Of a stretch of DNA of 64,000 bases, positions 36,623 to 47,993 are shown piece by piece. The translations under genes were made by a program, and so were the position numbers. The DNA is from Synchiropus splendidus (lineage: Eukaryota; Chordata; Actinopteri; Syngnathiformes; Callionymidae). A model generated the notes under the pieces. The model had not been told where the DNA came from. It was given only the letters and a program-made list of their open reading frames with translations, and did not search any database. The stretch's first letter is position 1. Each line of letters starts with the position of its first letter. The stretch lies in the NCBI RefSeq assembly GCF_027744825.2, contig NW_026527056.1:1488001-1552000 (forward strand). Reading direction: 5' to 3'.

Positions 36623-39180
36623 AATCTAAGCTGTCTGAAGTGTTTTTCCAAAGTTATCAACATTTTTATGTTTGGCGTACCGGAATCGACCTTATCTCAG
36701 GCTTAAAACGCGTTTTACGCATTGTGCCATAACTTTGCAGGGAACCTTTCGAACATGAAATTTTCACCTCCCACTATAGCAGAAAGGGTCTTTCTCGTAG
36801 TTGCACATCAAATCTAAGCTGTCTGAAGTGTTGTTCCAAAGTTATCAACATTTTTACGTTTGGCGTTCCGGAACCCACCTTATCTCAGGCTGAAAACTCG
36901 TTTTGTGCATTGTTCCATAACTTCTCAGGGTAGCTTCAGAACATGAAATTTTCACCTCACACTATAGCAGAAAGGGTCTTTCTAGTAGTTGCACGTCAAA
37001 TCTAAGCTGTCTGAAATGTTGTCCCAAAGTTATCAACATTTTTACGTTTGGCGTTTCGGAACCCACCTTATCTCAGGCTGAAAACGCGTTTTCTGCATTG
37101 TGCCATAACTTCTCATGGAAGCTTCAGAACATGAAATGTTCAGCTCCCACTTAGCAGAAAGGGTCTTTCTAGTAGTTGCACATCAAATCTAAGCTGTCTG
37201 AAGTGTTTTTCCAAAGATATCAACATTTTTATGTTTGGCGTTCCAGAATCGACCGTATCTCTGGCTGAAAACGTATTTTCTGCATTGTGCCATAACTTCT
37301 CAGGGAAGCTTCAGATCACGAAATTTTCACCTCCCACTATAGCAGAAAGGGTTTTTCTAGTAGTTGCACATCAAATCTAAGCTGTCTGAAGTGTTTTTCC
37401 AAAGTTATCAACATTTTTATGTTTGGCGTTCCGGAACTCACCTTATCTCAGGCTGAAAACGCGTTTTCTGCATTGTTCCTTAACTTTGCAGAGAAGCTTC
37501 AGAACATGAAATTTTCAACTCCCACTATAACAGACTGGGTCTTTCGACTAGTTGCACATCAAATATAAGTTGTCTGAAGTGTTTCTCGAAAGCTGTCAAC
37601 ATTTTTATGTTTGGCGTTACGGAAACGACCATATCTCGGGCTGAAAACGCGTTTTCTGCATTGTGCCATAACTTTGCAGGGAAGCTTCAGAACATGAAAT
37701 TTTCACCTCCCACTATAACAGACAGGGTCTTTCTAGTAGTTGCACATCAAATCTAAGTTGTCTGAAGTGTTTTTTAAAAGCTATCAACATTTTTTAGGTT
37801 GGCGTTCCAGAAACGACCTTATTTCGGGCTGAAAACGCTTTTTCTGCATTGTGCCATAACTTTGCAGGGAAGCTTCAGAACATCGAATTTTCACCTCCCA
37901 CGATAGCAGAAAGGGTCTTTCTAGTCGTTGTACATCAAATCTAAGCTGTTTGAAGTGTTTTTCCAAAGTTATCAACATTTTTATGTTTGGCGTTCCGGAA
38001 CCCACCTTATCTCGGGCTGAAAACGCTTTTTCTGCATTGTGCCATAACTTTGCAGGGAAGCTTCAGAACATGAAAATTTAACCTCCCACTATAACAGACA
38101 GGGTCTTTCTAGTAGTTGCACATCAAATCTAAGCTGTCTGAAGTGTTTTTCGAAAGTTATCAACATTTTTACGTTTGGCGCTCCGGAACCCACATTACCT
38201 CAGGCTGAATACGCGTTTTCTGCATTGTTCCTTAACTTTGCAGGGAAGCATCAGAACATGAAATTTTCAACTCCCACTATGACAAACAGGGTCTTTCTAA
38301 TAGTTGCACATCAAATCTAATCTGTCTGAAGTGTTTTTCGAAAGTTATCAACATTTTTATGTTTGGCGTTCCGGAACCCACCTTATCTCAGGCTGAAAAC
38401 GCGTTTTCTGCATTGTGCCATAACTTTGAAGGAAAGCTTCAGAACATGAAATTTTAACCTCCACCTGTAGCAGAATGGGTCTTTCTCGTAGTTGCACATC
38501 AAATCTAAGCTGTCTGAAGTGTTTTTCCAAAGTTATCAACATTTTTATGTTCGAAGTTCCGGAACCCACCTTGTCTCAGGCTGAAAACGCGTTTTCTGCA
38601 TTGTGCCATAACTTTGAAGGAAAGCTTCAGAACATGAAAGTTTCACCTCCCACTATAGCAGAAAGGGTCTTTCTAGTAGTTACACATCAAATCTAAGCTA
38701 TCTAAAGTGTTTTTCCAAAGTTATCAACATTTTTATGTTTGGCGTTCCGGAACCCGCCTCATCTCTGGCTGAAAAAGCGTTTTCTGCTTTGTCCCATAAC
38801 TTTGCTGGGAATCTTTAGAACATGAAATTTTAACCTCCCACAATAGCATAAAGGGTCTTTCTTGCAGTTGCACATCAAATCTAAGCTGTCTGGAGTGTTT
38901 TTCCAAAGTTATCAACGTTTTCACGTTTGGCGTTCCGGAACCCACCTTATCTCAGGCTGAAAACGCGTTTTCTGCATTTTGCCATAACTTTGCAGGAAGC
39001 TTCACAACATGAAATTTTCACCTCCCACTATAGATGAAAAGGTCTTTCTAGTAGTTGTACATCAAATCTAAGCTTTCTGAAATGTTTTTTCCAAATTTAT
39101 CAACATTTTTATGTTTGGCGTTCCGGAACCCACCTTATCTCAGGCTGAAAACGCGTTTTCTGCATTGTCCCATAACTTTG
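36623..39180. repeat. ACCCACC-type monomers, partly copied from 25-27 kb
   Basis: 36,640-36,780 resembles 25,550-25,690 (GCGTACCGGAATCG, CAGGCTTAAAACG, GGGAACCTTTCG). 37,017-37,250 resembles 27,050-27,290 (GTTGTCCCAAAG and CCCACTTAGCAG). 37,440-37,920 resembles 24,840-25,340 (CAGACTGGGTC, GTTACGGAAACGACC, TTTTTTAGGTTGG). 38,977-39,180 resembles 31,270-31,470 (CTTCACAACATG and TATAGATGAAA). No non-satellite sequence is present. Confidence 0.75.
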
Positions 39181-39189
39181 CAGGGAAAC

Positions 39190-40968
39190 TTCAGAACATG
39201 AAATTTTCACTTCCCACTATAGCATAAAGGGTCTTTCTTGTAGTTGCACATCAAATCTAAACTGTCTGAAGTGGTTTCCTAAAGTTATCAACATTTTTAT
39301 GTTTGGCGTTCCAGAACCCACCTTTTTTCAGGCTGAAAAGGCGTTTTCTGCATTGTGCCATAACTTTGCAGGGAAGCTTCAGAACATGAAATTTTAACCT
39401 CCCACTGTAGCAGAAAGGGTCTTTCTATTAGTGGCACATCAAATCTAAGCTGTCTGAAGTGTTTTTCCAAAGTTATCAACATTTTTAAGTTTGGTGTTCC
39501 GGAACCCACCTTATCTCAGGCTGAAAACGCGTTTTCTGCATTGTTCCTTAACTTTGCAGGGAAGCATCAGAACATGAAATTTTCAACTCCCACTATGACA
39601 AACAGGGTCTTTCTAATAGTTGCTCATCAAATCTAATCTGTCTGAAGTGTTTTTCGAAAGTTATCAACATTTTTATGTTTGGCGTTCCGGAACCCACCTT
39701 ATCTCAGGCTGAAAACTCGTTTTCTGCATTGTGCCATAACTTTGCAGCGAAGCTTCAGAACATGAAATTTTCACCTCCCACTATAGCAGAAAGGGTCTTT
39801 CTCGTAGTTGCACATGAAATATAAGCTGTCTGAAGTGTTTTTCCAAAGTTATCAACATTTTTATGTTTGGCGTTCCGGAACCCACCTTATCTCAGGCTGA
39901 AAACGTGTTTTCTGCATTGAGCCATAACTTTGCTGGGAATCTTTAGAACATGAAATTTTAACCTCCCACAATAGCATAAAGGGTCTTTCTTGTAGTTGCA
40001 CATCAAATCTAAGCTATCTGAAGTGTTTTTCCAAAGTTATCAACATTTTTATGTTTGGCGTTCCGGAACCCACCTCATCTCTGGCTGAAAAAGCGTTTTC
40101 TGCTTTGTGCCATAACTTTGCTGGGAATATTTAGAACATGAAATTTTAACCTCCCACAATAGCATAAAGGGTCTTTCTTGTAGTTGCACATCAAATCTAA
40201 GCTGTCTGAAGTGTTTTTCCAAAGTTATCAACATTTTTACGTTTGGCGCTCCGGAACCCACATTACCTCTGGCTGAAAACGCGTTTTCTGCATTGTGCGA
40301 TAACTTTGCTGGGAATCTTTAGATCATGAAATTTTAACCTCCCACAATAGCATAAAGGGTCTTTCTTGTAGTTGCACATCAAATCTAAGCTGTCTGAAGT
40401 GGTTTCCCAAAGTGATCAACATTTTTATGTTTGGCGTTCCGGAACCCACGTTTTTTCAGGCTGAAAAGGCGTTTTCTGCATTGTGCCATAACTTTGCAGG
40501 GAAGCTTCAGAACATGAAATTTTAACCTCCCACTGTAGCAGAAAGGGTCTTTCTATTAGTTGCACATCAGATCTAAGCTGTCTGAAGTGTTTTTCCAAAG
40601 TTATCAACATTTTTAAGTTTGGTGTTCCGGAACCCACCTTATCTCAGGCTGAAAACGCGTTTTCTGCATTGTTCCTTAACTTTGCAGGGAAGCATCAGAA
40701 CATGAAATTTTCAACTCCCACTATGACAAACAGGGTCTTTCTAATAGTTGCACATCAAATCTAATCTGTCTGAAGTGTTTTTCGAAAGTTATCAACAATT
40801 TTATGTTTGGCGTTCCGGAACCCACCTTATCTCAGGCTGAAAACGCCTTTTCTGCATTGTGCCATAACTTTGCAGGGAAGCTTCAGAACATGAAATTTTC
40901 ACCTCCCACTATAGCAGAAAGGGTATTTCTCGTAGTTGCACATGAAATATAAGCTGTCTGAAGTGTTT
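39190..40968. repeat. Tandem duplication of a 6-monomer block (1,128 bp)
   Basis: Bases 39,190-39,840 match 40,318-40,968 at offset 1,128 bp (6 x 188), including GTGGTTTCC, TTTTTTCAGGCTGAAAAGG, TTTTTAAGTTTGGTGTTCC, CTATGACAAACAGGG and CATGAAATATAAGC. Scattered mismatches are present. The same ~0.7-kb cassette also occurs at 30.24-30.95 kb and 32.50-33.20 kb, so it exists four times in the window. 39,841-40,317 is intervening satellite with CATAAAGGG units. Confidence 0.83.
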
Positions 40969-41084
40969 TTCGAAAGTTATCAACATTTTTATGTTTGGCG
41001 TTCCGGAACCCACCTTATCTCAGGCTGAAAACGCGTTTTCTGCATTGTGCCATAACTTTGCAGGAAGCTTCAGAACATGAAATT

Positions 41085-44000
41085 TTCACCTCCCACTGTA
41101 GCTAAAAGGGTCTTTCTAGTAGTTGCACATCAAATCTAAGCTGTCTGAAGTGTTTTTCCAAAGTTATCAATATTTTTATGTTTGGCGTTCTGGAACCCAC
41201 CTAATTCCAGGCTGAAAACGCGTTTCCTGCATTGTTGCATAACTTTGCAGCGATGCATCAGAACATGAAATGTTCGCCTCCCACTGTAGCAGACAGGGTC
41301 TTTCGAGGAGTTGCACATCAAATCTAAGCTGTCTGAAGTGTTTTTCCAAAGTTATCAACATTTTTATGTTTGGCGTTCTGGAACCCACCTTATCTCAGGC
41401 TGAAAACGCGTTTTCTGCAATGTGCCATAACTTTGCAGGGCAGCTTCAGAACATGAAGTTTTAACCTCCCACTATAGCAGAAAGGGTCATTCTAGTAGTT
41501 GCACATCAAATCTAAGCTGTTTGAAGTGTTTTCCCAAAGTTATTAACATTTTTATGTTTGGCGTTTCGGAATCGACCTTATGTCCGGCTGAAAATGCGTT
41601 TTCTGCATTGTGCCATAACTTTGCAGGGAAGCTTGAGAACATGAAGTTTTAACCTCCCACTATAGCAGAAAAGGTCATTCTAGTAGTTGCACATCAAATC
41701 TAAGCTGTCTTGAAGTGTTTTTCTGAAGTTATCAACATTTTTATGTTTGGCGTTCCGGAACCCACCTTATCTCAGCCTGAAAACGCATTTTACATATTTT
41801 GCCATAACTTTGCAGGGAAGCTTCAGAACATGAAATTTTTACATCCCACTATAGCAGAAAGGGTCTTTCTAGTAGTTGCACATCAAATCTAAGCTGTCTG
41901 AAGTGTTTTTCCAAAGTTATCAATATTTTTATGTTTGGCGTTCCGGAACTCACCTTATCTCAGGCTGAAAACGCGTTTTGTGCATTGTGCCATAACTTCT
42001 CAGGGAAGCTTCAGAACATGAAATGTTCACCTCCCACTATAGCAGAAAGGGTCTTTCTAGTAGTTGCACATCAAATCTAAGCTGTCTGAAGTGTTTTTCC
42101 AAAGTTATCAACATTTTTATGTTTGGCGTTTCGGAACTCACCTTATCTCAGGCTGAAAACGCGTTTCCTGCATTGTTGCATAACTTTGCAGCGATGCATC
42201 AGAACATGAAATGTTCGCCTCCCACTGTAGCAGACAGGGTCTTTCGAGGAGTTGCACATCAAATCTAAGCTGTCTGAAGTGTTTTTCCAAAGTTATCAAC
42301 ATTTTTATGTTTGGCGTTCTGGAACCCACCTTATCTCAGGCTGAAAACGCGTTTTCTGCAATGTGCCATAACTTTGCAGGGCAGCTTCAGAACATGAAGT
42401 TTTAACCTCCCACTATAGCAGAAAGGGTCATTCTAGTAGTTGCACATCAAATCTAAGCTGTTTGAAGTGTTTTCCCAAAGTTATTAACATTTTTATGTTT
42501 GGCGTTTCGGAATCGACCTTATGTCCGCCTGAAAACGCATTTTACATATTTTGCCATAACTTTGCAGGGAAGCTTCAGAACATGAAATTTTTACATCCCA
42601 CTATAGCAGAAAGGGTCTTTCTAGTAGTTGCACATCAAATCTAAGCTGTCTGAAGTGTTTTTCCAAAGTTATCAATATTTTTATGTTTGGCGTTCCGGAA
42701 CTCACCTTATCTCAGGCTGAAAACGCGTTTTGTGCATTGTGCCATAACTTCTCAGGGAAGCTTCAGAACATGAAATGTTCACCTCCCACTATAGCAGAAA
42801 GGGTCTTTCTAGTAGTTGCACATCAAATCTAAGCTGTCTGAAGTGTTTTTCCAAAGTTATCAACATTTTTATGTTTGGCGTTTCGGAACTCACCTTATCT
42901 CAGGCTGAAAACGCGTTTTCTGCATTGTTCCTTAACTTTGCAGAGAAGCTTCAGAACATGAAATTTTCAACTCCCACTATAACAGACAGGGTCTTTCGAG
43001 TAGTTGCACATCAAATCTAAGCAGTTTGAAGTGTTTTTCCAAATTTGTCAACATTTTTATGTTTGGCGTTCCGGAACCCACCTTTTCTCAGGCTGAAAAT
43101 GCGTTTTCTGCATTGTGCCACAACTTTGCAGGGAAGCTTCAGAACATGAAATTTTCACCTCCCACTATAGCAGAAAGGGTCTTTCTAGTAGTTGCACATC
43201 AAATCTAAGCAGTTTGAAGTGTTTTTCCAAAGTTATCAACATTTTTATGTTTGACGTTCCGGAATCAACCTTATCTCAGGCTGAAAACGCGTTTTACGCA
43301 TTGCGCCATAACTTTGCAGGAAAGCTTCAGAACATGAAATTTTCAATTCCCACTAAAGCAGAAAGGGTTTTTCTCCTACTTGCACATCAAATCTAAGCTG
43401 TCTGAAATGATTTTCGAAATTTATCAACATTTTTATGTTTGCCGTTCAGGAATCGACCTTATCTCAGGCTGAAAACCCGTTTTCTGCATTGTGCCTTAAC
43501 TTTGCAGGGAAGCTTCAGAACATGAAATTTTCACCTCCCACTATAGCAAAAAGGGTCTTTCTAGTAGTTGCACATCAAATCTAAGCTGTCTGAAGTTTTT
43601 TTTCCAAAGTTATCAACATTTTGATGTTTGGCGTTTCGGAATCGACCTTATCTAATGATGGAAACGCGTTTCCTGCATTGTGCCAAAACTTTGTAGGTAA
43701 GCTCCAGAACATGAAATTTTCACCTCCCACTATAGCAGAAAGGGTCTTTCTAGTAGTTGCACATCAAATCTAAGCAGTTTGAAGTGTTTTTCCAAAGTTA
43801 TCAACATTTTTATGTTTGACGTTCCGGAATCAACCTTATCTCAGGCTGAAAACGCGTTTTACGCATAGTGCCATAACTTTGCAGGGAAGCTTGAGAACAT
43901 GAAGTTTTAACCTCCCACTATAGCAGAAAAGGTCATTCTAGCAGTTGCACATCAAATCTAAGCTGTCTTGAAGTGTTTTTCTGAAGTTATCAACATTTTT

Positions 44001-47000
44001 ATGTTTGGCGTTCCGGAACCCACCTTATCTCAGCCTGAAAACGCGTTTTACATATTTTCCCATAACTTTGGAGGGAAGCTTCAGAACATGACATTTTTAC
44101 ATCCCACTATAGCAGAAAGGGTCTTTCTAGTCGTTGCACATCTAATCTAAGCTGTCTGAAGTGTTTTTCCAAAGTTATCAACATTTTTATGTTTGGCGTT
44201 CTGGAACCCACCTAATCTCAGGCTGAAAACGCGTTTCCTGCATTGTTGCATAACTTTGCAGGGATGCATCAGAACATGAAATGTTCGCCTCCCACTATAG
44301 CAGATAGGGTATTTCGAGGAGTTGCACATCAAATCTAAGCTGTCTGAAGTGTTTTTCCAAAGTTATCAACATTTTTATGTTTGGCGTTCTGGAACCCACC
44401 TTATCTCAGGCTGAAAACGCGTTTTCTGCAATGTGTCATAACTTTGCAGGGAAGCTTCAGAACATGAAGTTTTAACCTCCCACTATAGCAGAAAAGGTCA
44501 TTCTAGTAGTTGCACATCGAATCTAAGCTGTCTTGAAGTGTTTTTCTGAAGTTATCAACATTTTTATGTTTGGCGTTCCGGAACCCACCTTATCTCAGCC
44601 TGAAAACGCGTTTTACATATTTTGCCATAACTTTGCAGGGAAGCTTCAGAACATGAAATTTTTACATCCCACTATAGCAGAAAGGGTCTTTCTAGTAGTT
44701 GCACATCAAATCTAAGCTGTCTGGAGTGTTTTTCCAAAATTAACAACATTTTTATGTTTGGCGTTCTGGAACCCACCTTATCTCAGGCTGAAAACGCGTT
44801 TTCTGCATTGTGCCATAACTTTTCAGGGAAGCTTCAGAACATGAAATGTTCGCCTCCCACTATAGCAGATAGGGTCTTTCTAGTAGTTGCACATCAAATC
44901 TAAGCTGTCTGAAGTGTTTTTTCCAAAGTTATCAATATTTTTATGTTTGGCGTTCCGGAATCGACCTTATCTCAGGCTGAAAACGCGTTTCCTGCATTGT
45001 GGCATAACTTTGCAGGGAAGCTTCAGAACATGAAATTTTCACCTCCCACTGTAGCTAAAAGGGTCTTTCTAGTAGTTGCACATCAAATCTAAGCTGTCTG
45101 AAGTGTTTTTCCAAAGTTATCAATATTTTTATGTTTTGCGTTCTGGAACCCACCTAATTCCAGGCTGAAAACGCGTTTCCTGCATTGTTGCATAACTTTG
45201 CAGGGATGCATCAGAACATGAAATGTTCGCCTCCCACTGTAGCAGACAGGGTCTTTCGAGGAGTTGCACATCAAATCTAAGCTGTCTGAAGTGTTTTTCC
45301 AAAGTTATCAACATTTTTATGTTTGGCGTTCTGGAACCCACCTTATCTCAGGCTGAAAACGCGTTTTCTGCAATGTGCCATAACTTTGCAGGGCAGCTTC
45401 AGAACATGAAGTTTTAACCTCCCACTATAGCAGAAAGGGTCATTCTAGTAGTTGCACATCAAATCTAAGCTGTTTGAAGTGTTTTCCCAAAGTTATTAAC
45501 ATTTTTATGTTTGGCGTTTCGGAATCGACCTTATGTCCGGCTGAAAATGCGTTTTCTGCATTGTGCCATAACTTTGCAGGGAAGCTTGAGAACATGAAGT
45601 TTTAACCTCCCACTATAGCAGAAAAGGTCATTCTAGTAGTTGCACATCAAATCTAAGCTGTCTTGAAGTGTTTTTCTGAAGTTATCAACATTTTTATGTT
45701 TGGCGTTCCGGAACCCACCTTATCTCAGCCTGAAAACGCATTTTACATATTTTGCCATAACTTTGCAGGGAAGCTTCAGAACATGAAATTTTTACATCCC
45801 ACTATAGCAGATAGGGTCTTTCTAGTAGTTGCACATCAAATCTAAGCTGTCTGAAGTGTTTTTTCCAAAGTTATCAATATTTTTATGTTTGGCGTTCCGG
45901 AATCGACCTTATCTCAGGCTGAAAACGCGTTTCCTGCATTGTGGCATAACTTTGCAGGGAAGCTTCAGAACATGAAATTTTCACCTCCCACTGTAGCTAA
46001 AAGGGTCTTTCTAGTAGTTGCACATCAAATCTAAGCTGTCTGAAGTGTTTTTCCAAAGTTATCAATATTTTTATGTTTTGCGTTCTGGAACCCACCTAAT
46101 TCCAGGCTGAAAACGCGTTTCCTGCATTGTTGCATAACTTTGCAGGGATGCATCAGAACATGAAATGTTCGCCTCCCACTGTAGCAGACAGGGTCTTTCG
46201 AGGAGTTGCACATCAAATCTAAGCTGTCTGAAGTGTTTTTCCAAAGTTATCAACATTTTTATGTTTGGCGTTCTGGAACCCACCTTATCTCAGGCTGAAA
46301 ACGCGTTTTCTGCAATGTGCCATAACTTTGCAGGGCAGCTTCAGAACATGAAGTTTTAACCTCCCACTATAGCAGAAAGGGTCATTCTAGTAGTTGCACA
46401 TCAAATCTAAGCTGTTTGAAGTGTTTTCCCAAAGTTATTAACATTTTTATGTTTGGCGTTTCGGAATCGACCTTATGTCCGGCTGAAAATGCGTTTTCTG
46501 CATTGTGCCATAACTTTGCAGGGAAGCTTGAGAACATGAAGTTTTAACCTCCCACTATAGCAGAAAAGGTCATTCTAGTAGTTGCACATCAAATCTAAGC
46601 TGTCTTGAAGTGTTTTTCTGAAGTTATCAACATTTTTATGTTTGGCGTTCCGGAACCCACCTTATCTCAGCCTGAAAACGCATTTTACATATTTTGCCAT
46701 AACTTTGCAGGGAAGCTTCAGAACATGAAATTTTTACATCCCACTATAGCAGAAAGGGTCTTTCTAGTAGTTGCACATCAAATCTAAGCTGTCTGAAGTG
46801 TTTTTCCAAAGTTATCAATATTTTTATGTTTGGCGTTCCGGAACTCACCTTATCTCAGGCTGAAAACGCGTTTTGTGCATTGTGCCATAACTTCTCAGGG
46901 AAGCTTCAGAACATGAAATGTTCACCTCCCACTATAGCAGAAAGGGTCTTTCTAGTAGTTGCACATCAAATCTAAGCTGTCTGAAGTGTTTTTCCAAAGT

Positions 47001-47163
47001 TATCAACATTTTTATGTTTGGCGTTTCGGAACTCACCTTATCTCAGGCTGAAAACGCGTTTTCTGCATTGTTCCTTAACTTTGCAGAGAAGCTTCAGAAC
47101 ATGAAATTTTCAACTCCCACTATAACAGACAGGGTCTTTCGAGTAGTTGCACATCAAATCTAA
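41085..47163. repeat. Partial copies of a ~5-monomer cassette
   Basis: The cassette order is: a CACTGTAGCTAAAAGGG unit, a CCTAATTCCAGG unit, a TTTCGAGGAGTTG unit, a GGGCAGCTTCAG unit, a TTATGTCCGG unit and a GTCTTGAAGTG unit with TTTTACATATTTTGCC. It begins at about 41,085, 45,038 (offset 3,953) and 45,980 (offset 942), and a partial copy from the TTTCGAGGAG unit lies at 42,190-42,650 (offset 941). A 752-bp offset links 41,780-42,150 with 42,532-42,900. The ending of the last copy (46,800-47,160) matches 42,657-43,017. Between 43.0 and 44.9 kb are units of the first-14-kb type, such as TTTGCCGTTCAGGAATC near 43,436. Confidence 0.83.
44852..46750. repeat. Tandem duplication of a 5-monomer block (942 bp), second instance
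   Basis: Bases from about 44,852-45,810 and 45,794-46,750 match at offset 942 bp, matching the period of the unrelated-looking duplication at 6.7-8.6 kb. The edges are GCCTCCCAC versus ACATCCCAC upstream and CAGATAGGG versus CAGAAAGGG downstream. The odd TATGTTTTGCGTTCTGG string (45,130 and 46,072) is in both copies. Confidence 0.9.
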
Positions 47164-47990
47164 GCTGTCTGAAGTGTTTTTCCAAAGATATCAACATTTT
47201 TATGATTGGCGTTCCGGAACCCACCTTATCTCAGGCTGAAAACGCGTTTTCTGCATTGTGCCATAATTTTGCAGGGAAGCTTCAGAACATGAAATTTTCC
47301 CCTCCCACTATAGCAGAAAGGGCCTTTCTAGTAGTTGCACATCAAATCTAAGCTGTCTGAATAGTTTTTCCAAAGTTATCAACATTTTTATGTTTGGCGT
47401 TCCGGAACCCACCTTATCTCAGGCTGAAAACGCGTTTTCTGTTGTGTGCCATAACTTTGCAGGGCAGCTTCAGAACATGACATTTTCACCTCCCACTATA
47501 GCAGAAAGGGTCTTTCCAGTAGTTGCACATCAAATCTAAGCTGTCTGATGTATTTTTCCAAAGTTATCAACATTTTTTTTTTGGCGTTCCGGAATCGACC
47601 TTATCTCAGGCTGAAAACGCGTTTTACGCCTTTTGCATAAATTTGCAGGGAAGCTTCAGAACATGGAATTTTCACTACCAACTATAGCAGAAAGGGTCTT
47701 ACTAGTATTTGCACATCAACTCTAAGCAGTCTGAAGTGTCTTTCCAAAGTTATCAACATTTTTATGTTTGGCGTTTCGGAACCCACCTTATGTCAGGATG
47801 AAAATGCGTTTTCTGCATTGTGCCATAAATTTGCAGGGAAGCTTCAGAACATGAAATTTTCACCTGCCACTATAGCAGAAATGGTCTTTCTAGTAGTTAC
47901 ACATCAAATCTAAGCTGTCTGAAGTGTTTTTCCAAAGTTGTCAACATTTTTATGTTTGATGTTCCGGAATCTACCTTTTCTCAGGCTAAA
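47164..47990. repeat. Diverged monomers
   Basis: About four monomers carry many private changes, for example a T9 run near 47,572 (CATTTTTTTTTTGGCG), TTTTGCATAAATTTGC, TCACTACCAACTATAG and GTTTGATGTTCCGG. I saw no close relative of this stretch elsewhere in the window. Confidence 0.7.
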
Positions 47991-47993
47991 AAC

